64,000 bases of DNA from Gnetum montanum (GCA_015680685.1 MNCI01001451.1:6503-70502); one strand, 5' to 3'. Positions 1-11,382 are shown, counted from the first letter of the stretch. Numbers and translations are program-made. The notes: generated from the sequence alone by a model not told the origin.

Positions 1-1560
1 AGCTAGTTGATGAAGGTGACCAATATTTTAATTCAAAAGTGGTAATAAAATTGATGTTGGTTATCCTTTCAATTTTCTTGAAAACCAAATTTTCCCAAAT
101 GAACTAATTTCATTGATAACAAAAATAGTTAACAAGCAACCAAAGAAAAATAGCTAGGTGGTGATGGTGAAACTACCATGAGTTTTTATTTTTGAGCTTT
201 ACTATTATTTAAAATTACTTGCCTTTAATAGTTCTAGGTTGTGGTTTAATTTATAGATTCTTGTACTTATTTTAGTAATTGCAAACTTGCAACTTGCATT
301 AAATAAATAATGAAAAATAAAAATCCCTAAGATTAAGATGATTGCATGCATCATTTAGACAAATTTATGGATTGTTGCCTGTGCCACTACCAAATTAGTA
401 GTAGTTTGTTGTTCATCAATTAACAATTAAGCAATTGCAACTACAATCCCAAGGCTTAATTTAGCTTGTGGATTGTAACATTTGAAGTGTGGTGGTAACT
501 TTATCAACTTTTCTATACAAAATGTTGGGTTTACAACTACTCATTTATAGGATGTGTTGTGATTCAACAATCCATCCAATGGCTATTAGACAACCAAATA
601 CTTAGCCATTAGACACTCAAATGAAAAGGGCATTTAACTGCTACTATCACATGATTGATTGATCTAATGTAATCTAATGTAATTTAATGAGAATTCTAGC
701 ATTACCTAAATGTAAGTTACATTAATGTCTTATGATCAAACTTTATACTCCCAAGTTCCACTTTGAATGAAAAAATTTTTACTATAACAAAACTTTTAAT
801 AAATTAAAAGCAAACATATATGAATAGAAGTTTTGGAAAACTAAACTAAAAAATATTTTTAGAAAGAACCAATGTGATCATCCAGCTTTGATCAAATTCT
901 CAAAATCTCATTTTCTAAAAATTCTCTAATAATAGTTGTAACTCTCATGCAGTATGATTGTGAACCATAATGATAAAAGAACAAGATTTCTTATATCTTT
1001 GTTATTTTTTTGTCCTTATATGATAGACATGTAGTATTGGATAATGGCATACGCATTCTCACAGGTTGTTGAGTCATTTTATTTGCAAATATTTACTTCG
1101 ATCAGTTTCATGTAGTATTTATTCAAAAAATAATTATCACATTCATGGTTGATTTTATTTTTAAAACAAAAAAATTATTTTTTCTCAATGTGAGAATTGT
1201 CTTTGAATCAAGATCATGTTATATGTATTAAAGCATAATTTTGAGATTAAATAGACTTTTGTGGATCAGAATCCTCACATATTTACACTTTTTTAGATAA
1301 CATAAGAACATATTATTTAAAATGTAATAAATTAAATATCTTGTAGTAATAACAAGAACATCCACTTAACTAATATCCTCCAATAATCATGAAACTCCCC
1401 ACTCAAAAATTATATCTATAATTTAAAAAGAAATAAGAGTTTGTAGTATGCTGTAGCTTTACACCAAATGTTTAAATCTTTTCTTCCAGCCCTATAATCT
1501 TTGTTTTTTTTTACCTATAAAGAAAAATGATGTATGTTGATAAAACCTTTTTGTAATAGG
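1..1560. other. AT-rich intergenic DNA, no gene seen
   Basis: No reading frame longer than a few dozen codons and no recognisable transposon protein. The stretch is AT-rich with short simple runs. It probably includes older decayed repeat DNA upstream of the LTR that follows; I cannot place a boundary. Confidence 0.5.
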
Positions 1561-2450
1561 CCATGATATTGCATCTACGATATCATATCTGCAACATTGT
1601 AGCCTTACATATGTCATCATTGATGTGATGTAGAGGGTCTTGGTCATCCCTATAAATACCAACACTTGGTCACATCAACAATACAACTTTCATTCCACCC
1701 TTAGTAAAATTCTTGCAGTTTGTTTTCGTAACTTTGACTTAGCGATGAGTAAATAATTATAGTGTGGTGTCAACCAGTTTGTACAAAATCTTTATTTGAG
1801 TAGATTATATTTGCATAAATTCATGGATGGAAATAAAGATTGAGATTGTTTCTCACAATTGCAACATTACACTTAGTTTCTTTACTTAGTCATTTTCCTT
1901 CCTTAGTTTAATTTTCATTCCTTTTATATGTTTACTTTAGTTTAGTTTCTTACATTTCTTAAGTACTTTACTTTTCTTATATTCATTAGTAAGGAAAAAT
2001 AAGTATGACTGGTTTCGAGCATTAAGTATAATCATTTGGTAACCCAATAGTAGTTTTACTTGATTCACGCAGCAGTGAACTCACTTGGTAATCCTAGTAA
2101 CAGTTACATGATCCTAGGATGTGAATGGTAAGATAGGAGTGGATGCTCATTTCTATAGAATAGAATAGATTTACATTAATGTTATCATTTAGATTTAGAT
2201 TTTATTCTCATCTTTCATTATGAACACACTTAGGAGTAATCTAAGCCTAAAATATCATAATATGATATACCTTACTGCATGTTAAACCATACTACTCATG
2301 CTTCACTAGCTCAATGTGAGAAGACAACAATCATGAACCAGCTATCAACCACTAGCATACTTACATTATCCATCCACGGATTATGATCTAGTCATGTGTG
2401 TGTGCTCGTGACTTATATGGTAGAGTGTTGGGATACCTAGTTGCTCATCA
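1560..2450 (+). repeat. 5' LTR of old Ty3/gypsy element A
   Basis: The right edge is clear: the sequence ends ...TTGCTCATCA and is followed at once by a decayed primer-binding site, just as in element C (53,655). A TATA box (CCTATAAATACC) lies near 1,650, preceded by GATATC-type palindromic sequence at about 1,575-1,600. The block containing AAGTATGACTGGTTTCGAGC (2,003 on) is homologous to blocks in the LTRs near 48.4, 53.2 and 63.6 kb. The left edge is a guess based on the usual length (about 0.9 kb) of this family. Confidence 0.6.
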
Positions 2451-2451
2451 T

Positions 2452-2474
2452 TGATGACATTGTTAAGGATGTGT
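2452..2474 (+). other. Primer-binding site of element A (decayed tRNA-Asp type)
   Basis: The sequence after the LTR, TTGATGACATTGTTAAGGATG, matches the Athila-type tRNA-Asp site (TGGCGCCGTTGCCGGGGA, from family knowledge) except at positions explained by C-to-T or G-to-A change. It fixes the element's orientation as plus strand. Confidence 0.6.
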
Positions 2475-2799
2475 TAATGTTTACTTAGTAGTTAATTTTA
2501 TAGAGTTTGTTGTATCAAGAATTACAAAGTTTATCTTTCACACTTGAATTATTTATTTTAAACACACACATCTTTAAGAGCATCAAGAACATAATATGGA
2601 TTTCACACTTAAAGAAAAGTCACCACCTACCAAAGAAACTCATAAGAATCATGACAAAGAATATGATGAAGAAGATTGGAATGTGCCCATGCAAATTAAA
2701 ATTTCATATGCCCACATTGATTAATACTATCTTTATTTCACATTTATCTTTTACCAGGATGACTAACTAAAGTGAAAAGATTTGCAAGGCAACATTGTT

Positions 2800-4930
2800 T
2801 TGCATCCCGAACATTCTACACTAGCAATGTTGCAAGCAATCTTGATGAGGTTGAATCTTGGTCATGCATGAGAAGGATACCATGTCACTAAACACTAACT
2901 AGGCCATATCAACCTAACAAAGCACAACTAAGAAGGGATGCTACCATGGAGACAAGACATTAGCATAATAAAGGAAAGAAAGTACCTCACATGGTTGTCC
3001 TAGAAGAAATAAATGATGATACATTCATAATTGAAGAACTCCACTAAACTCATGAATCTCATTCACAAAGACTAAACATCTCTCTAAAGGAACTTATCAA
3101 AATACAATTGCATTTAGCCCTTGCAAAAACACCTAGGAGAGATATGAAGGACTCTAAGCTTAGGTGGAGCTCAAGGCCTAAAGCTTCCACAGAACTAAAA
3201 GCAAATGAATCACAAAGTCACAAAAGGAGAACTAGCCAACCTCATTATCCAACTACTTTCTCTTCATCCTCACATTCATCTATGGAATCCAACAAGAGGG
3301 AATGAAGACCATGAGACTATAATAGGGAAAGATGAAGAGATCATGGAAAAAATATACATCAAAGAAGGTATCATGATGATGAAGAATATGATTATGAACA
3401 AAGAAGATACATGATTAGGCATGAAGAAAGAAAGCATTATGAGCAATGGAGGGGTCAGAACTACAATAGAGTCTACAAACCCAAAGATCAAGAAGAACCC
3501 CTATTGGCCACTCGTAATCTGATTAATATTTAAGAAGCCATATATATCCCTACTAGGCACATAAGGGACAGTTGCATCAAGTGACTAGATATAAATAACA
3601 TTCTCAAGTTTGAAGGTGGATACAATGCAAATCCACAACATCACCTCTAAGCATACCATGTTGCCTGTGCCCTTTGATATATTGAAAATGATTGGTAGAA
3701 ATTAAAGTTGTTTTCCAAAATACTTATCAAGGAAGTAGAGAGCTGGTACATATCCTTAGAACCATAATCGATCTGAAGATGAAGTACCATGTTAAAGCTC
3801 TTTAATGATAAATATCAAGCTTATTCAAGAGTATTCAATTTGAGAAAACAAATTCAAGGATGGAAGTAAGGGACACATAAATCTCTTGATGCAGCAATGG
3901 ATAGATATTATTCATTACTACATAGGTGCCTCGACCATGGTTTTTCTCAAAGGAAGTAACTATGGCACATTGTTGATGGGTTATGAAACAAAAAAAAAAA
4001 GAGAAACTCTTGGGGTATATGCCCAAGGTAGATTATCAAAAATGGCAGCCCATCAAATCCAAAGACTAATAGACCATGTGGCCAATGTGGAAGGAGAATT
4101 AAAAAAAAGAGAATAATCAGAAGAGTATAATCAAGATCTTGTAATGAGAGAAAGTGATGTGAGAATGTGCGAGAGACAAGAAGAGATGTTAGAAGATGCC
4201 ATACAAAAGAAGACTCTACCCATCCAAAAATTAGTCAATGACATTATAACAAAGGTAGAGAAAATGTAGGATTTAATAGATGAAAAATTTGCTATTGAAC
4301 TTAAGATTATAGAGGAAAATACTAAACAAGTTTTAAATAAGAACAAAGAAAGGAAGAAAAGAAGAGATAATGGATGAGAGAACTACAAGCATAAAGGGAA
4401 AGTTGCTACAGTTGAAGAAGTAATAAACTCTAGTTTAGAAGACAAAGATGGATGCAAGGTGTGCCAATATGAACATCCCAAGGGATGTTGCCCCATTATG
4501 ATCCACTTGCAAGAGTCTAGGACATACGTGCTTNCTAAGATTTGTCAAGAAATAGATGCCAAGATGATTATCTTACTCGCAAGGTAACTTCTAATAACCT
4601 TATCAATCATCATATTGTCCAAGTGGAGCCTACCCTCAATCACAATAGCAATATCAGTAGTAGTGGCAACAATCACAAGCATGGAAAATGTCATTGCCAA
4701 GCAACAATATCCATAGAGGTAACCATACCCTTATGGGAAATGCTTCAATCCTCACCTCCTCTCATTATTATTTACCAAAGTATCATAGACCCACTACATC
4801 ATGAATGGATCCTAATTATTTTGCACATCAACCAATAGCTTATTCATTGATTCAACCTTCTAACTCCCTACTACTAGTGCCACTACTGATTATGCAAGGA
4901 GAACTACCAACATAATTGTAGTAAAAGAAT
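2800..4930 (+). pseudogene. gag remnant of element A (Ty3/gypsy)
   Basis: Plus-strand gag broken by many stops. The retrotransposon gag domain is readable from about 3,600 to 4,110 in pieces: a segment like FEGGYNANPQHHL, then KLFNDKYQAYSRV and ETLGVYAQGRLS. It matches, segment by segment, the minus-strand gag of element B (44.2-44.7 kb) and the plus-strand gag of element C (54.7-55.1 kb). A zinc knuckle of form C-x2-C-x3-H-x4-C (CKVCQYEHPKGCC) is intact near 4,459-4,497. An N at 4,534 interrupts the region after the knuckle. No intact product is possible. Confidence 0.75.
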
Positions 4931-5149
4931 GCTTTTAGGGTAGTCAGTACACAAGAGGATGTGCTAGTAAATGAACCTAGATTTAGGAAATGTTCATTTT
5001 TAGAAAAAGTCCAGAAAGGGTTCAAAGGATGGGAACTTCAACTACATCAACCCATCCACACATACACCTCAAAGGAACATCAAGCTTCCACATTCTATGA
5101 ATATGAATTTGACCACTATCATGCTTGCTCAAACTATAACACATTGGAT

Positions 5150-5530
5150 CAAGGTAGGAGTAGTTCATAAGAAGATAACAAATCCAGGAAGTCCCTTAGT
5201 ATATATTCAAATAGCAAGACACAACCCATGCAAGGCTCTACTAGATTATGGGTTAGAAGTAAATTTGATTTCATAAGACATGTATAAATCTTGGAATATT
5301 TCTCTTCTAAAGAAGAGTAATATTCAACTAAAGCTTACGGATCAGTTAATCACTATCCCACTTGGACAAGTGAAAGATATCATTATCACCATAATTGGTT
5401 GGTCCTACCCTACTAATTTTCTTATCATACATGTAAGGAAAAATAAGGGAAAATTTCCTATCATTATGGGAAGAGCATGGCTTAGCATTATGGATGCTAA
5501 GCTAGGGTTGAAAAACTTATCCTGAAAAAT
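5150..5530 (+). pseudogene. Retroviral-type aspartic protease remnant of element A
   Basis: A segment around 5,230-5,270 reads like KALLDYGLEVNLIS, the region of the D-[ST]-G-A active site; the G-S/A part is altered. An open stretch from 5,280 to 5,525 continues with MYKSWNISLLKKSN and ends in GKFPIIMGRAWLSIMDAK, the I-[IL]-G-R-x-[WF]-L flap-distal motif typical of plant Ty3 proteases. The same run occurs in element C at 56,210-56,460, confirming the family. Stops on both sides show that it is dead. Confidence 0.75.
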
Positions 5531-5739
5531 ATCCAAGGAAGATGAAGCTGAAATCATAAGAGACATGAGGTTTCATGTATCATACAACCATAACAAGTGC
5601 AGAAAATCTAGGCCATAAAATAAGAAACCAATACATCATGCAATTAATTTATATGCAGTAGAAAAAAAAACAAGAAGACACCTAGTGGCTAATCACTAAA
5701 AAAGAGATAGAGTCTAATATATGCATGGAACCATTAAAT

Positions 5740-6375
5740 AAAATTACTAGTACCTACATTGAAGAAACCAACAAGTTAGAACAGTTAAAAAGGAAACATC
5801 CCTATGTATAATCATATCAAGAAGAAAACATTGAATGGGGACAGTTAGAAATCCAAGACAAGTATTTACCATAACCTTTAGAACTGAAAGCCCTATAAGA
5901 TATATTAGAATATGCATTTTGAACAATAAGAAATTGGTAATTATTAATGTCAATCCTGATAACGAGCAAAAAAGAAGATTATTGGAAGTAATAAATAAAT
6001 AGCCAACAACATTAACATGGTTATATGATGAAAGAACAAGCATAGATCCACACATATGCCAATATCAAATCTATACAGATCTAGCTATCAAACCTTGGCA
6101 CTAACCTCAAAGAAGATTGAATCCTAAACTCAAAGAAGTAGTCACACAAGAATTAACAAAACTCTTCAAAGTAGGGTTCATTTATCCAATAGCAGACAGT
6201 GAATGGGTTAGTCTCTTATTCATTGTCCCAAAGAAAGATGATAAGTGGATGATCTACATTGACTTCTAGTTGTTGACAATAACATTCAAGGACCACTTTC
6301 CCATACCATTTGTTGACCAAGTCCTTGATACTATCTCAAGACATTAGTACTATAGTTTCATAGATGGGTACAATG
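5740..6375 (+). pseudogene. Linker and N-terminal half of element A reverse transcriptase
   Basis: From about 6,060 the frame reads KLFKVGFIYPI, SEWVSLLFIVPKKDD, DHFPIPFVDQVLD and then FIDGYNGY, the catalytic aspartate block of Ty3 reverse transcriptase. It stops at the insertion point of the Tat element and resumes at 24,230 with NQICIALEDPEKTTFTNPWG. Several stops are present. The split position lies within the codons of the G-Y-N-Q-I motif. Confidence 0.85.
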
Positions 6376-6380
6376 GGTAT
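6376..6380. repeat. Target-site duplication GGTAT, left copy
   Basis: GGTAT directly precedes the TG of the LTR at 6,381. The same five bases follow the terminal CA of the other LTR at 24,225-24,229. Five bases is the usual duplication for Ty3/gypsy integration. Removing the insertion plus one copy rejoins the reverse transcriptase frame of element A. Confidence 0.95.
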
Positions 6381-6972
6381 TGTACTGCCTGAAATCGTCG
6401 GTCTCCGGCTGAAAGGAAACAGAGACCGTGGGATCGCAGGACGCTCACAGAAGAGCCTACCTTCGCCTAAGGGCGAGTTGGAATGAACGAAGGTAGAGTA
6501 CCTTGGATGGTCCGCACGTGGATCAGACAAGGATTTCCCCGAACGTACACCGAAGTGCTATACGCTGGGTTATACGTAAACGGCGTAACGGGCATGAATC
6601 AGAGTGTAAACGGCGTAAGCAGCGTAAACGATGTGAACAGAGCGTAGACGTAAACAAGCTTAAACAGAATACGCACAAAAATTAATGCGGACTGTAAACA
6701 ATTGTAGGAAGAAAATGTAACAATGGTATTACAGAATGAAAATACATGCACCGGTCAAATGCAGTTGTGAATGGAACACAAGGCGGACGAAAGCCCCGGT
6801 GAGTGCAGGGGTGATTGCGGCTGGTTCGCACTGTAAGCATAGCGTAGAGGCTGTATGCTCAGCATATAGGGTTGTCCAACGTAACAGGTTTTGTGCTCTG
6901 GTTCGTAGTGTCTATGTTCTCTAGTGTGCTCTGGGAATTTTCCAACTGTCAGGATTTCGTGAAAAATTGGGA

Positions 6973-6981
6973 TTTTATATA
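6973..6981 (-). promoter_or_regulatory. U3 TATA box of the Tat 3' LTR
   Basis: On the minus strand the sequence reads CCTATATAAAATCC. It sits just downstream (in the minus direction) of the GCGTATACGC array, as a core promoter would. The partner LTR has TATAAAA at 23,578-23,584. Confidence 0.6.
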
Positions 6982-7077
6982 GGTTTTGACGGTAGACTCG
7001 GGTTGGGCGACACGTGGCGCATTGACTAGGTGCAAGGGCGTAAAATTTACAAGTGTACAATATGTTACATTTTCCAG

Positions 7078-7450
7078 GCGTATGCGCTGGGCGTATACGC
7101 TGTCTGCAGCGAGCGTAGACTATGGGCGTATACACTGGGCGTATACGCTGGGGGTGTTGAGTGTATGTGAACTTGGGCGTAGATGTCGTTGACGTTGGCG
7201 TATACGCTGATGGATGCTGGGCATATACGCCCCAGCGTATACGCTGACATGCTAGGCGTATACGCTGAGGTGTATACGCTGATGTGCTGGGCTTATACGC
7301 TGATGGTTACTACCTTGTACCAAATCTCGCTCTGTAGTGCTGTTTTCATGTCGTCTTTGGAGGTTTCATGCCGGGCGTATGCACCTGTTGTTCCTGGTGA
7401 GCGTACATGCAGGGCGTGTACGCTGGACGTCTACGCTGGGCGTATACGCT
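7078..7450. repeat. Array of GCGTATACGC palindromes in U3 (3' LTR)
   Basis: At least six exact copies of the 10-bp perfect palindrome GCGTATACGC (for example 7,091-7,100, 7,235-7,244, 7,256-7,265, 7,439-7,448) and many one-base variants, spaced irregularly by 10-60 bp. The partner LTR holds a similar but rearranged array. Apparent ORFs here with repeated Tyr-Thr-Leu are only translations of the repeat. Confidence 0.9.
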
Positions 7451-7593
7451 GGAACTGCATACTTAGTAAAAATTGAGCATCTGATCTCTGAAGTTGCCAT
7501 GTTTAACACCCGACGTAGCTATGGTCGTCCGGGGGTCCCAGGGACCTGCTTGGTGTTGGACGAGTACTAAGCTCCAAATTTTATGGTGTTTCA

Positions 7594-7607
7594 TTGGCCC
7601 CTCTTTG
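7594..7607 (-). other. Polypurine tract of the Tat element
   Basis: On the minus strand the bases before the 3' LTR read CAAAGAGGGGCCAA, purine-rich and directly adjoining the LTR start, the expected site for plus-strand cDNA priming. It is short and contains CC, so it is a moderate rather than perfect tract. Confidence 0.5.
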
Positions 7608-8650
7608 TTGACGTTTGGAAGAATTGACTCGAGAAGCGTCGACAAAGAAGTGCAAAACACCACTGTCAACTCGATAGAGACTTTGCCCGTTGCCACTTGA
7701 CTAGACGTCATCGCACCGTGTTCCGTAGTACATGGGATGAGGAAAGTGGAACTTTGTAGCTGGTAGGAGAACAGGAATTGTGGGGGCTAGTAACCGCCCA
7801 AGGGATTGCGCTTGGTGAAAAGGGGATGTTCTGGTGTGTGTGTCATGCTGATCCTTGTTAATAGCCATTATTTTAGCAGACTTGGAATCCAGACCTGTAA
7901 TGTGCGTCCTTTGGCAGAACAAGCCTCTTGGGTAATGTTCAAGAGAACTTGTTGGCAAGATCAAAGTTATGGGAGGATGTGTTGCATTCTTTGGAAGAAC
8001 AGGGCCTTTTTTTAGTTTTTAAGAGAAGCCTGTTGGTGGAGAGCCAAAGCTATGCAACTAGATGTGTTTTGATTGTTTTTTGACATGAGTACTTGGTTTT
8101 AAGACGATTGCCTTCCAGCCTGGGGCTTGCATGGGAAGTGCCAAGGGTCTTTTTTTTGGTAGTTAAATGGTGTATTGACTCTGTACTCATGTGCAAGTTC
8201 TATGTCATGTGTTGCAACTGCTTCAAAGTGTTACAGTATGCAATGGTTTGCTCAAGGTTTTTGATGTACTAGATGTATCAAAGGTGTGACTGAGTGAACT
8301 GTGTCGGTGAATGGATAAAGAGTGTGTCGGGAGATGGGGATGTACTAGCGAATGGTTTGATTTAGTCTTGCCATGTGTGCTGTGAACATTGCCCCATCTT
8401 GCTGCTTGTGATGAAATGCATTCTTGTCTGAATACCTCTGGGTGTCATCCTGCAAACATAATGCCACAGAAGCATGAAAACCGTGATTGAATAAGCGAGC
8501 TTATATTTACACAGTGACCAAGACACTGGAGGTCATTTCAGGCATTGTAGATGAGTGGCAGTGACGTTGGTGGGATTGTCTGATGGCGAGCGATGCAGTG
8601 ATTCTGATGAAGCTTGAATGTGGCGGTGAATTGAGGAACTAGAAATGAGC
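7608..8650 (-). other. Non-coding 3' region of the Tat element
   Basis: About 1 kb between the polypurine tract and the hairpin-repeat cluster, with no convincing ORF on either strand. Short internal repeats resembling GGAAGAACAGGGCC and GGCAGAACAAGCC occur near 7,910-8,010. Long untranslated 3' regions are common in Tat-lineage elements. Confidence 0.5.
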
Positions 8651-8655
8651 TTGCC

Positions 8656-8985
8656 AGTTTATAGTCTTGGCAGACCATGATGGGTTAGTTTTATGTCATG
8701 ACCCGTTGGACATTGCCCGTTTAGCGTCGTGGCGGACGTTACGCTGCCAGTTTTTTAGTCTTAGCGGACCATGAAGAGGCGAACCGGTTTATAGTCTTAC
8801 TGGACTTCGGTGAATGCAACGGTGGCAGTCTACTGTTGTGCCAAACGGGTGCTAGTTTATCGTCATTGTGGACACTGTGTGGTATCAGTTTATCGTCATG
8901 ATTCCAGGACGAGCTGTGGTATCAGTTTTAAGTCATAATCCAGGACTGTTCTGTGGTATCAGTTTTAAGTCATGACTCCAGGACT
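8656..8985. repeat. Hairpin repeat cluster I (nine copies)
   Basis: Nine copies of a roughly 20-30-nt unit of form AGTTTA-N-GTC-loop-GAC. The loop is 6 nt in copies 1, 3, 4, 5 and 6 and 9-11 nt in the others. The base pair outside GTC/GAC changes in step on both sides: AGTC/GACT at 8,793/8,803, 8,931/8,944 and 8,968/8,982; CGTC/GACG at 8,725/8,735 and 8,894/8,908; ATGTC/GACAT at 8,693/8,709. Such paired changes point to selection for base pairing. The cluster lies between the end of integrase and the 3' LTR. Confidence 0.75.
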
Positions 8986-9126
8986 CACACATACCTGAGC
9001 TTGTACTCAAATGTAGAACGGTTTCAGGAACAAGTGATTAGTTGGACTGGCAAACTCATTCCCTTCCATATCAGCGAGCTTGAATGCTCCGTTGTCGAAT
9101 GCTTTAATGACCAAGTAAGGCCCTTC

Positions 9127-11025
9127 CTAGTTGGCTGAGAATTTGTCTGAGTATTCTCGAACTGCCTTAAGTACAAGGTCACCTTCTTTGATGGGGCGCT
9201 TATGGATGTCGTGCCGATGTCGTTGCCGTTGTTGTTTTTGATACCATTCAATCTGATCGAGGGTGCATATGCATTCTTCCTCCACCGAGTTGAGGTCAAT
9301 GGTGCGCAGATCATTGTTTTGCCCATCGTCGAGGAGTCCAGAAAGTGTTATCCTTAAAGATGGTACCTGTAATTCCAAAGGTAAAACAGCTTCTGAACCG
9401 TAAACAAGACTATATGGTGTTTTACCTGTTGAAGTTCGATGTGTAGTACGGTATGCCCACAATGCGTATACCAATTGTTCATTCCATCTTCGCTTGTTTT
9501 GGGTGACCATTTTTTTGAGTATTGTAATAATCATTTTGTTCGTCGCCTCTGCTTGCCCATTGCTCTGAGGATAGTAAGGGGATGAAAATGAGTGTTTGAT
9601 CCCTAAACTTTCACAAAAGGTTTTGGTCTCGGCACTGCTAAATTGTGGCCCGTTGTCAGTGATGATTGTCATGGGAATGCCAAAGCGGGTTACAATATTT
9701 TCGAGAATGAAGTTGCATACATGTTTAGATGTAGTTTTTCGAAGGGGGGCAGCTTCTACCCACTTCGTAAAATATTCGGTTGCGGTTATGATGAAACTAT
9801 GCCCTATGGAAGATGAGGGTGTTATCGGGCCGATAAGGTCCAATCCCCACTTTTGAAAGGGCCATGTGATTTGTGCTGTATGCAACTCATTTGGTGGGAC
9901 ATGTATTAGATTGCTATGTTTTTGACAAGTACTACATGTTTTGACCTTGGAGAAATAGTCGTATTCCATGTGTGGCCAATAATAGCCTAAGAGTCTGATC
10001 TTTGTTGCCATGGATTTTGGTGCTATGTGTCCCCCACATAGTCCGTCGTGTACTTGTTCAACAATGGTTTGGGCATCGGTACTATTGACACATGTTAGCA
10101 ATATGTCTTCGTAGGATCTACGACATAACGCGTCTCCTACTAGGGTATACTGCTTAGACCATTTTTGTACTGCATCCTTTTGCGCATTTGTTAGATGTCG
10201 TGGTGTTTCGCCATGTAGGAGGTATTCTTTTATGTCATCATACCATTCTACCACACGTATCGTACTAACAGATGCGATTGGCAGCGTGTCAAGAGTATCG
10301 GTTATTGGTTCAGCACAACTGGTTATGGAGCTTGGCAACGTCTGGAACATGTCATGCGATATGTTTAATGCGAAGGTGGCTAGTGCATCTACGATGGTAT
10401 TGTCATTTCTAGAGATGTGTTGCACATCGATGTTTTCGAATCGCCTCATTAGGTGTTTTTCCAGGTTGCAGTATAGTTGTAAATGTTGGGCTTTACACGT
10501 ATAGACGTCGGTGACCTGGTTTGTGACCAGTTGTGAGTCTCCCCTGACCACAAGCCGTGTGATGTCTAAAGTCAATGCTGCCGCGAGACCTCTAAGGAGA
10601 CCTTCGTACTTTGCTATGTTGTTTGTACAATGAAAGTTGAAACGGTAAGCAAAGGGTCGGATCTCCCTAGAGGGATAGGTGATGACGGCGGCTGCACTTC
10701 CCCCTCGAGAGGTGGATGCTCCATCAAAGTTTAGAATGGCATCGTAGTCGTTGGGCACTATGTCTATTGTGCTTATATTCTCATCCGGGAATTCTGGCTC
10801 TATTATCGCTTGATCGCGCGTTGGTGACGTGGCCATTTGATTTGCTATGGCTTGACCTTTAACTGATGATTGCGCCATGTAGTGCAGGTCAAATTCAGCT
10901 ATCATCGCTTTCCAGCGGGCTATTTGACTCGTTTCGTAGATGTTTCCAGTGATGGCCCTGAGCACATTATCCTTGCAAATTACATTAACTTGGTTACGGA
11001 AGAGGTAATGTCGCCATTTTCTCAA
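9127..11025 (-). CDS. Tat-lineage RNase H (archaeal type) and integrase
   Basis: An uninterrupted 632-codon frame, the best preserved part of the element's pol. Residues 1-70 are the tail of the classical RNase H region. Residues 96-220 form the second, archaeal-type RNase H with the four acidic catalytic positions D101, E141, D163 (RGDSQLV) and D213. Integrase follows: zinc finger H326, H333, C364, C367; catalytic core D396 (GLDLIGP), D457 (ITDNGPQF) and E493 (SNGQAEATN), exactly the D,D35E spacing. The tail includes a KTPYSLVYGSEAVLP motif typical of plant Ty3 integrases. Integrase inserts the cDNA; the RNase H removes RNA template. The frame is continuous with upstream reverse transcriptase only after crossing stops, so no full Pol can be made from this copy. 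Confidence 0.93.
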   Translation of the reverse strand: MRKWRHYLFRNQVNVICKDNVLRAITGNIYETSQIARWKAMIAEFDLHYMAQSSVKGQAIANQMATSPTRDQAIIEPEFPDENISTIDIVPNDYDAILNFDGASTSRGGSAAAVITYPSREIRPFAYRFNFHCTNNIAKYEGLLRGLAAALTLDITRLVVRGDSQLVTNQVTDVYTCKAQHLQLYCNLEKHLMRRFENIDVQHISRNDNTIVDALATFALNISHDMFQTLPSSITSCAEPITDTLDTLPIASVSTIRVVEWYDDIKEYLLHGETPRHLTNAQKDAVQKWSKQYTLVGDALCRRSYEDILLTCVNSTDAQTIVEQVHDGLCGGHIAPKSMATKIRLLGYYWPHMEYDYFSKVKTCSTCQKHSNLIHVPPNELHTAQITWPFQKWGLDLIGPITPSSSIGHSFIITATEYFTKWVEAAPLRKTTSKHVCNFILENIVTRFGIPMTIITDNGPQFSSAETKTFCESLGIKHSFSSPYYPQSNGQAEATNKMIITILKKMVTQNKRRWNEQLVYALWAYRTTHRTSTGKTPYSLVYGSEAVLPLELQVPSLRITLSGLLDDGQNNDLRTIDLNSVEEECICTLDQIEWYQKQQRQRHRHDIHKRPIKEGDLVLKAVREYSDKFSAN

Positions 11026-11382
11026 AGAAAAGACCTAAGCTAAACAGGACCTCTCCACGTTGTTATATTTTTTCTCGTGAGCGACTAATGCATGGCTTAA
11101 GTAGTATACAGGGACTTCGGTTCCATCATCTCGTTTTTGGCAAAGCATAGACGCGATTGACGAATCCGAAGTAGCGAGGTAGATGTAAAATGGTTTATCG
11201 TTTTGAGGTGGATAAACCGTGGGTAATCGGGCAAGTGCTATCTTAATGTTATCAAATGCTTCTTAACACTGCGGAGTCCATTCAAAATGGACGTTCTTGT
11301 GTAACAAGTGGTTCATAGGTTTTAGTTTGTTTGTCAATTTTTCTATGAAGCGCCTGATAAACTGCAATCTACCTTGTAGACC
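11026..11382 (-). pseudogene. Classical Ty3 RNase H remnant (first RNase H)
   Basis: Between the reverse transcriptase and the second RNase H, the minus strand still reads segments such as RLQFIRRFIEKLTNKL (connection), KPFYIYLATSDSSIAS and VPVYYLSHALVAHEKKYNNVE. They correspond to the classical Ty3 RNase H. Three stops interrupt it, and the first catalytic Asp of the family's usual Y-x-D-A-S block is not evident (YLATSDSS). In Tat elements this domain is commonly degenerate, its role being taken by the second RNase H. Confidence 0.8.

Larger units (their letters stand above)
6381..7593 (-). repeat. 3' LTR of the Tat element
   Basis: Begins TGTACTGCCTGAAATCG and ends GGTGTTTCA on the plus strand; it is the downstream LTR for the minus-strand element. 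It is 1,213 bp against 1,233 bp for its partner at 22,992-24,224. In the first 280 bp I count about 19 differences, nearly all transitions, plus a 6-bp indel (about 93% identity). U3 occupies the high-coordinate side and carries the palindrome array. Confidence 0.95.

Noticed and set aside
7078-7450. CRISPR-like repeat-spacer array
   Set aside because: Units are 10-12-bp palindromes with irregular spacing inside a plant LTR; spacers are neither unique nor of constant length, and no cas genes exist here.
7183-7570. Overlapping plus-strand ORFs in the LTR rich in Tyr-Thr-Leu and Ala-Tyr
   Set aside because: They are translations of the GCGTATACGC repeat; the same repeats give ORFs on both strands, and the partner LTR does not keep the frame.
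9596-10504. Plus-strand ORFs opposite the integrase and RNase H
   Set aside because: They lie wholly antisense to a long frame with all catalytic motifs intact, and show no motif of their own.
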